NCBI GenBank assembly: GCA_030824255.1
Contig: JAVBYB010000524.1
Span: 1-6,842 of the forward strand
Reading direction: 5' to 3'
DNA length: 6,842 nt
From: a bacterium
GTDB lineage: Bacteria; Pseudomonadota; Alphaproteobacteria; Caulobacterales; Hyphomonadaceae
Part shown: positions 5,116-6,842 of the stretch, piece after piece
Layout: each line of letters begins with the position of its first letter
Position numbering within the stretch: position 1 is the first letter of the stretch
Notes under the pieces: generated by a model
Database searches by the model: none
What the model was told of the DNA's origin: nothing
The model's input: the letters and a program-made list of their open reading frames with translations, nothing else
Translations under genes and position numbers: made by a program

Positions 5116-6156
5116 TCAGGAAATAGCAACCAGCCTGCGGCGGGCGATTTCGTCCGCCACGCGGTTGGTCGCCCTGCCCTCTGTGCCGGCCTGATCCAGC
5201 ACTTCGCCGAGGGTCTGGACCAGGCGCTGGACCTTGGCCTCGACCCAGGCGGGGTCATACGCGCCGGCGATCTCGGCGGCGACGTTGATGATGCCCCCGC
5301 CGTTGATCACGTAGTCGGGGGCATAGAGGATGCCCTGTTCGCGCAGGCGGTCGCCCATTTCGGGGGTCGCGAGTTGGTTGTTTGCGCCGCCGGCAACGAC
5401 CTTCACCTTGAGGCGCGGGAGCGTTTCCGGATTGATGATCGCGCCGAGGGCATTGGGCGAGAAGATATCGGCGGCCACATCATAGATCTCTGTCGGAGCG
5501 ACGATGGCGGCGCCTGTCGCTTTCGCGACAGCTTCGAGCGCTTCGGTGTTCACGTCGGTGATTGTGAGCCTTGCGCCGGCCTTGGCGAGATGTCCGCACA
5601 GATACGCGCCGACATGGCCAACGCCCTGCACCGCGATGTGACGGCCGTTGAGGTCGTCCGTGCCGAAAGCGCGGAGGGCGGTCGCCTTGAGGCCGAGGAA
5701 CACGCCGTTGGCCGTTACGGGAGAAGGATCGCCGCTGGCCGCCTTGCCGGTGGAGAGCCCGGAGACGTACTTCGTTTCCTCGGCGGCGAAGGCCATATCG
5801 TTGACCGACACGCCGACATCTTCGGCCGACCAGTATTTTCCGTTGAGCGAGTTGATGGCGCGGCCGAGGGCGCGGAACAACTCCGGTGTCTTGTCAGTCT
5901 TGGAGTTGCCCCAGATGACAGCCTTGCCGCCGCCGAGCGGCAGGTCGGCCATCGCATTCTTGTAGCTCATGCCTTCCGAAAGTCGCAGCACGTCGGTGAA
6001 GGCATCGTCAGAGGTGACGTAGTTCCACATGCGGCAGCCGCCCGCAGCGGGACCGCGCGCGGTGGAGTGGATCGCGATTATGGCGCGAAGCCCGGTCTTC
6101 GCATCGAAGAAATGGTGGACGCTTTCGTGGCCGGCGAAGGCAGGCTTGTCGAACAT
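5116..6156 (-). CDS. Leucine dehydrogenase (Glu/Leu/Phe/Val dehydrogenase family)
   Basis: NAD-dependent amino-acid dehydrogenase of 346 aa, close to the family's usual 345-370. It reversibly deaminates leucine, valine or isoleucine to 2-oxo acids plus ammonia in the cytoplasm, a first step of branched-chain amino-acid use. The catalytic domain has GPAAGGCRMW (35-44), SYKNA with the substrate-carboxylate Lys (K66), LPLGGGKAVI with the catalytic Lys (K78), the AEDVG Asp (D113) and SGDPSPVTANGV (141-152). The Rossmann domain has GVGHVG (178-183), with D201 after strand 2 favouring NAD. GGANNQLA (256-263) and DYVINGGGIINVA (281-293) close the fold; the latter has Gly at 286, where I would expect Ala in many relatives. 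The specificity-loop context looks more like Leu/ValDH than PheDH, but the substrate is inferred. The ATG at 6156 has GGAG 6 nt upstream. A promoter candidate lies 57 nt further up. It appears monocistronic. Confidence 0.92.
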   Translation of the reverse strand: MFDKPAFAGHESVHHFFDAKTGLRAIIAIHSTARGPAAGGCRMWNYVTSDDAFTDVLRLSEGMSYKNAMADLPLGGGKAVIWGNSKTDKTPELFRALGRAINSLNGKYWSAEDVGVSVNDMAFAAEETKYVSGLSTGKAASGDPSPVTANGVFLGLKATALRAFGTDDLNGRHIAVQGVGHVGAYLCGHLAKAGARLTITDVNTEALEAVAKATGAAIVAPTEIYDVAADIFSPNALGAIINPETLPRLKVKVVAGGANNQLATPEMGDRLREQGILYAPDYVINGGGIINVAAEIAGAYDPAWVEAKVQRLVQTLGEVLDQAGTEGRATNRVADEIARRRLVAIS

Positions 6157-6212
6157 GAGACACTCCGGGAACGCGCCTGTCGGAAAAGGCTGGGGCGCGG
6201 AATTCTGGCGCG

Positions 6213-6241
6213 CGTATACCCCCTAGCTCCGGCCGGGTGAA
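6213..6241 (-). promoter_or_regulatory. Candidate sigma-70-type promoter for leucine dehydrogenase
   Basis: On the minus strand TTCACC (6236-6241) and TATACG (6213-6218) are separated by 17 bp, each matching the TTGACA/TATAAT consensus at 4 of 6 positions. The start of transcription would be near 6206, giving a leader of about 50 nt before the ATG at 6156. The spacing is ideal and the placement sensible, but the hexamers are only partial matches, so this is a candidate. Confidence 0.35.
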
Positions 6242-6307
6242 CCACGCAGGACAGCATGAAATTGCGTATCGCAGGCTGTAGGCCGGTCGGGCGGCAAGGA
6301 TCGTTCC

Positions 6308-6330
6308 AAACCGCCTATCCAGAGGCGTTT
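6308..6330 (-). terminator. Possible weak terminator after the methyltransferase-like gene
   Basis: On the minus strand AAACGCCT and AGGCGGTTT pair over 8 bp with one bulged G and a 6-nt loop (CTGGAT), starting 7 nt after the TGA of the upstream gene (6338-6340). The 3' arm ends in TTT but no longer T-run follows. It is nearly symmetric and could form on either strand. It would separate the methyltransferase-like gene from leucine dehydrogenase; strength is doubtful. Confidence 0.35.
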
Positions 6331-6337
6331 CAGCGCG

Positions 6338-6842
6338 TCAGCCGAACAGCGTGTCGGCGGCGCCGGCATCATCCGGCCGGACTGTAAGGTCCAGCGCGAG
6401 GTTGAGCGGACCTTCCTGCACGGTCTTGTCGGCGACCCAGAGATTGACCTCGAGCGCGCCGCCCTCGATGGCGCGGATGCGGGCGCGCCAGCTTTGCGCT
6501 TCCCACGCCAGTTCCTGCAGAAGAAGCGCGCCTTCCCTGCCCGAGAGACCTTCGGACGCGGCGCGTTCGAGAATGCGGGACAGGTTGGCGTAGCCCTGGC
6601 GGGCGGCGCTGAGCACATGCTCGGCCACGGGCATGCGGCGCACGGATTTGAAGCCGGCGAGCGTCAGGAGTTCTTGAAGTTCGTCACTGGTGGCCAGCTG
6701 TGGCTCGGCCCAGGCGGAGGCGAAGGCTTGTGGCGGCGTCTTCTTCGTGCGGCGCGTGGTGTCGACGAAGACCCAGCGACCACGCGCATCGAGCGCGCGG
6801 AAGACGCGGCCGACGAGGCCCGCTTTATGATCGGCGTAAGCG
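6338..6842 (-). CDS. Probable SAM-dependent methyltransferase, C-terminal part (cut by right edge)
   Basis: The frame is open from the right edge to TGA at 6338, giving 167 residues of a longer protein; its start and SAM-binding motifs are outside the window. The visible beginning, HKAGLVGRVFRALDARGRWVFVDTTRR, resembles the helix-strand unit late in class I methyltransferases, where the chain runs past the substrate side ('rvLkpGGrlvfvD'). LATSDELQELLTLAGFKSV matches the usual following 'aGF' helix-strand. After this come a helical segment (about residues 70-115) and a closing part (EGGALEVNLWVADK) of the kind seen at the end of type-11-like methyltransferases. A charged linker RRTKKTPP is present. 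The assignment rests on pattern memory of the family's C-terminus without motif I, so it is tentative; that it is coding is much surer. The substrate cannot be inferred. Leucine dehydrogenase follows after 181 bp on the same strand. Confidence 0.6.
   Translation of the reverse strand, partial: AYADHKAGLVGRVFRALDARGRWVFVDTTRRTKKTPPQAFASAWAEPQLATSDELQELLTLAGFKSVRRMPVAEHVLSAARQGYANLSRILERAASEGLSGREGALLLQELAWEAQSWRARIRAIEGGALEVNLWVADKTVQEGPLNLALDLTVRPDDAGAADTLFG

Noticed and set aside
5374..6240. 288-codon plus-strand frame opposite leucine dehydrogenase
   Set aside because: Antisense shadow of a well-supported enzyme gene; no protein family features.
6223..6618. 131-codon minus-strand frame overlapping the methyltransferase-like gene
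   Set aside because: The other minus-strand frame is open all the way to the right edge and reads as a methyltransferase C-terminus; this one is Arg/Pro/Ser-rich shadow.

Overview
The window is GC-rich, densely coded chromosomal DNA with G/C-biased third codon positions and ordinary Shine-Dalgarno sites. The gene set is leucine dehydrogenase, acyl-CoA dehydrogenase, glycine oxidase, GST and SDR. This suggests an aerobic alphaproteobacterium, possibly of the Hyphomonadaceae/Caulobacterales type. That placement is inferred from protein style and base composition; there is no rRNA or other marker to confirm it.

Layout: eight protein genes are supported, seven on the minus strand. From the left: (1) the N-terminal 144 residues of an NAD-type short-chain dehydrogenase (SDR), running off the left edge; (2) after a 196-bp divergent intergenic region, the only plus-strand gene, a Gtt1-like glutathione S-transferase; (3) convergent with it, a secreted protein of unknown function; (4) an acyl-CoA dehydrogenase; (5) a ThiO-type glycine/D-amino-acid oxidase; (6) a small unrecognised gene of 92 codons; (7) a leucine (Glu/Leu/Phe/Val family) dehydrogenase; (8) the C-terminal 167 residues of a probable SAM-dependent methyltransferase, running off the right edge. 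No stretch longer than 300 bases lacks a gene. The larger gaps (about 435-630, 4521-4666, 4946-5115 and 6157-6337) hold only candidate regulatory and repeat elements.

How the genes may work together: thiO, the acyl-CoA dehydrogenase and the secreted-protein gene lie head to tail with gaps of 39 and 51 bp and could be one transcript, although the functions do not form an obvious pathway. Leucine dehydrogenase deaminates branched-chain amino acids to 2-oxo acids. The acyl-CoA dehydrogenase could act on derived or other acyl-CoAs, but the sequence does not prove the link. The oxidative enzymes fit general aerobic amino-acid and acyl-CoA metabolism.

No CRISPR array, transposase, phage gene, toxin-antitoxin pair, tRNA or rRNA was seen. 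This is mostly an ordinary metabolic region. The points most worth a second look are: the small orphan gene bracketed by a near-identical 22-24 bp direct repeat; the acyl-CoA dehydrogenase, which lacks the usual C-terminal catalytic Glu but keeps the alternative helix-G Glu; a perfect hairpin directly upstream of the SDR ribosome binding site; and the unrecognised two-cysteine secreted protein, whose start appears to lie six codons inside the longest ORF.
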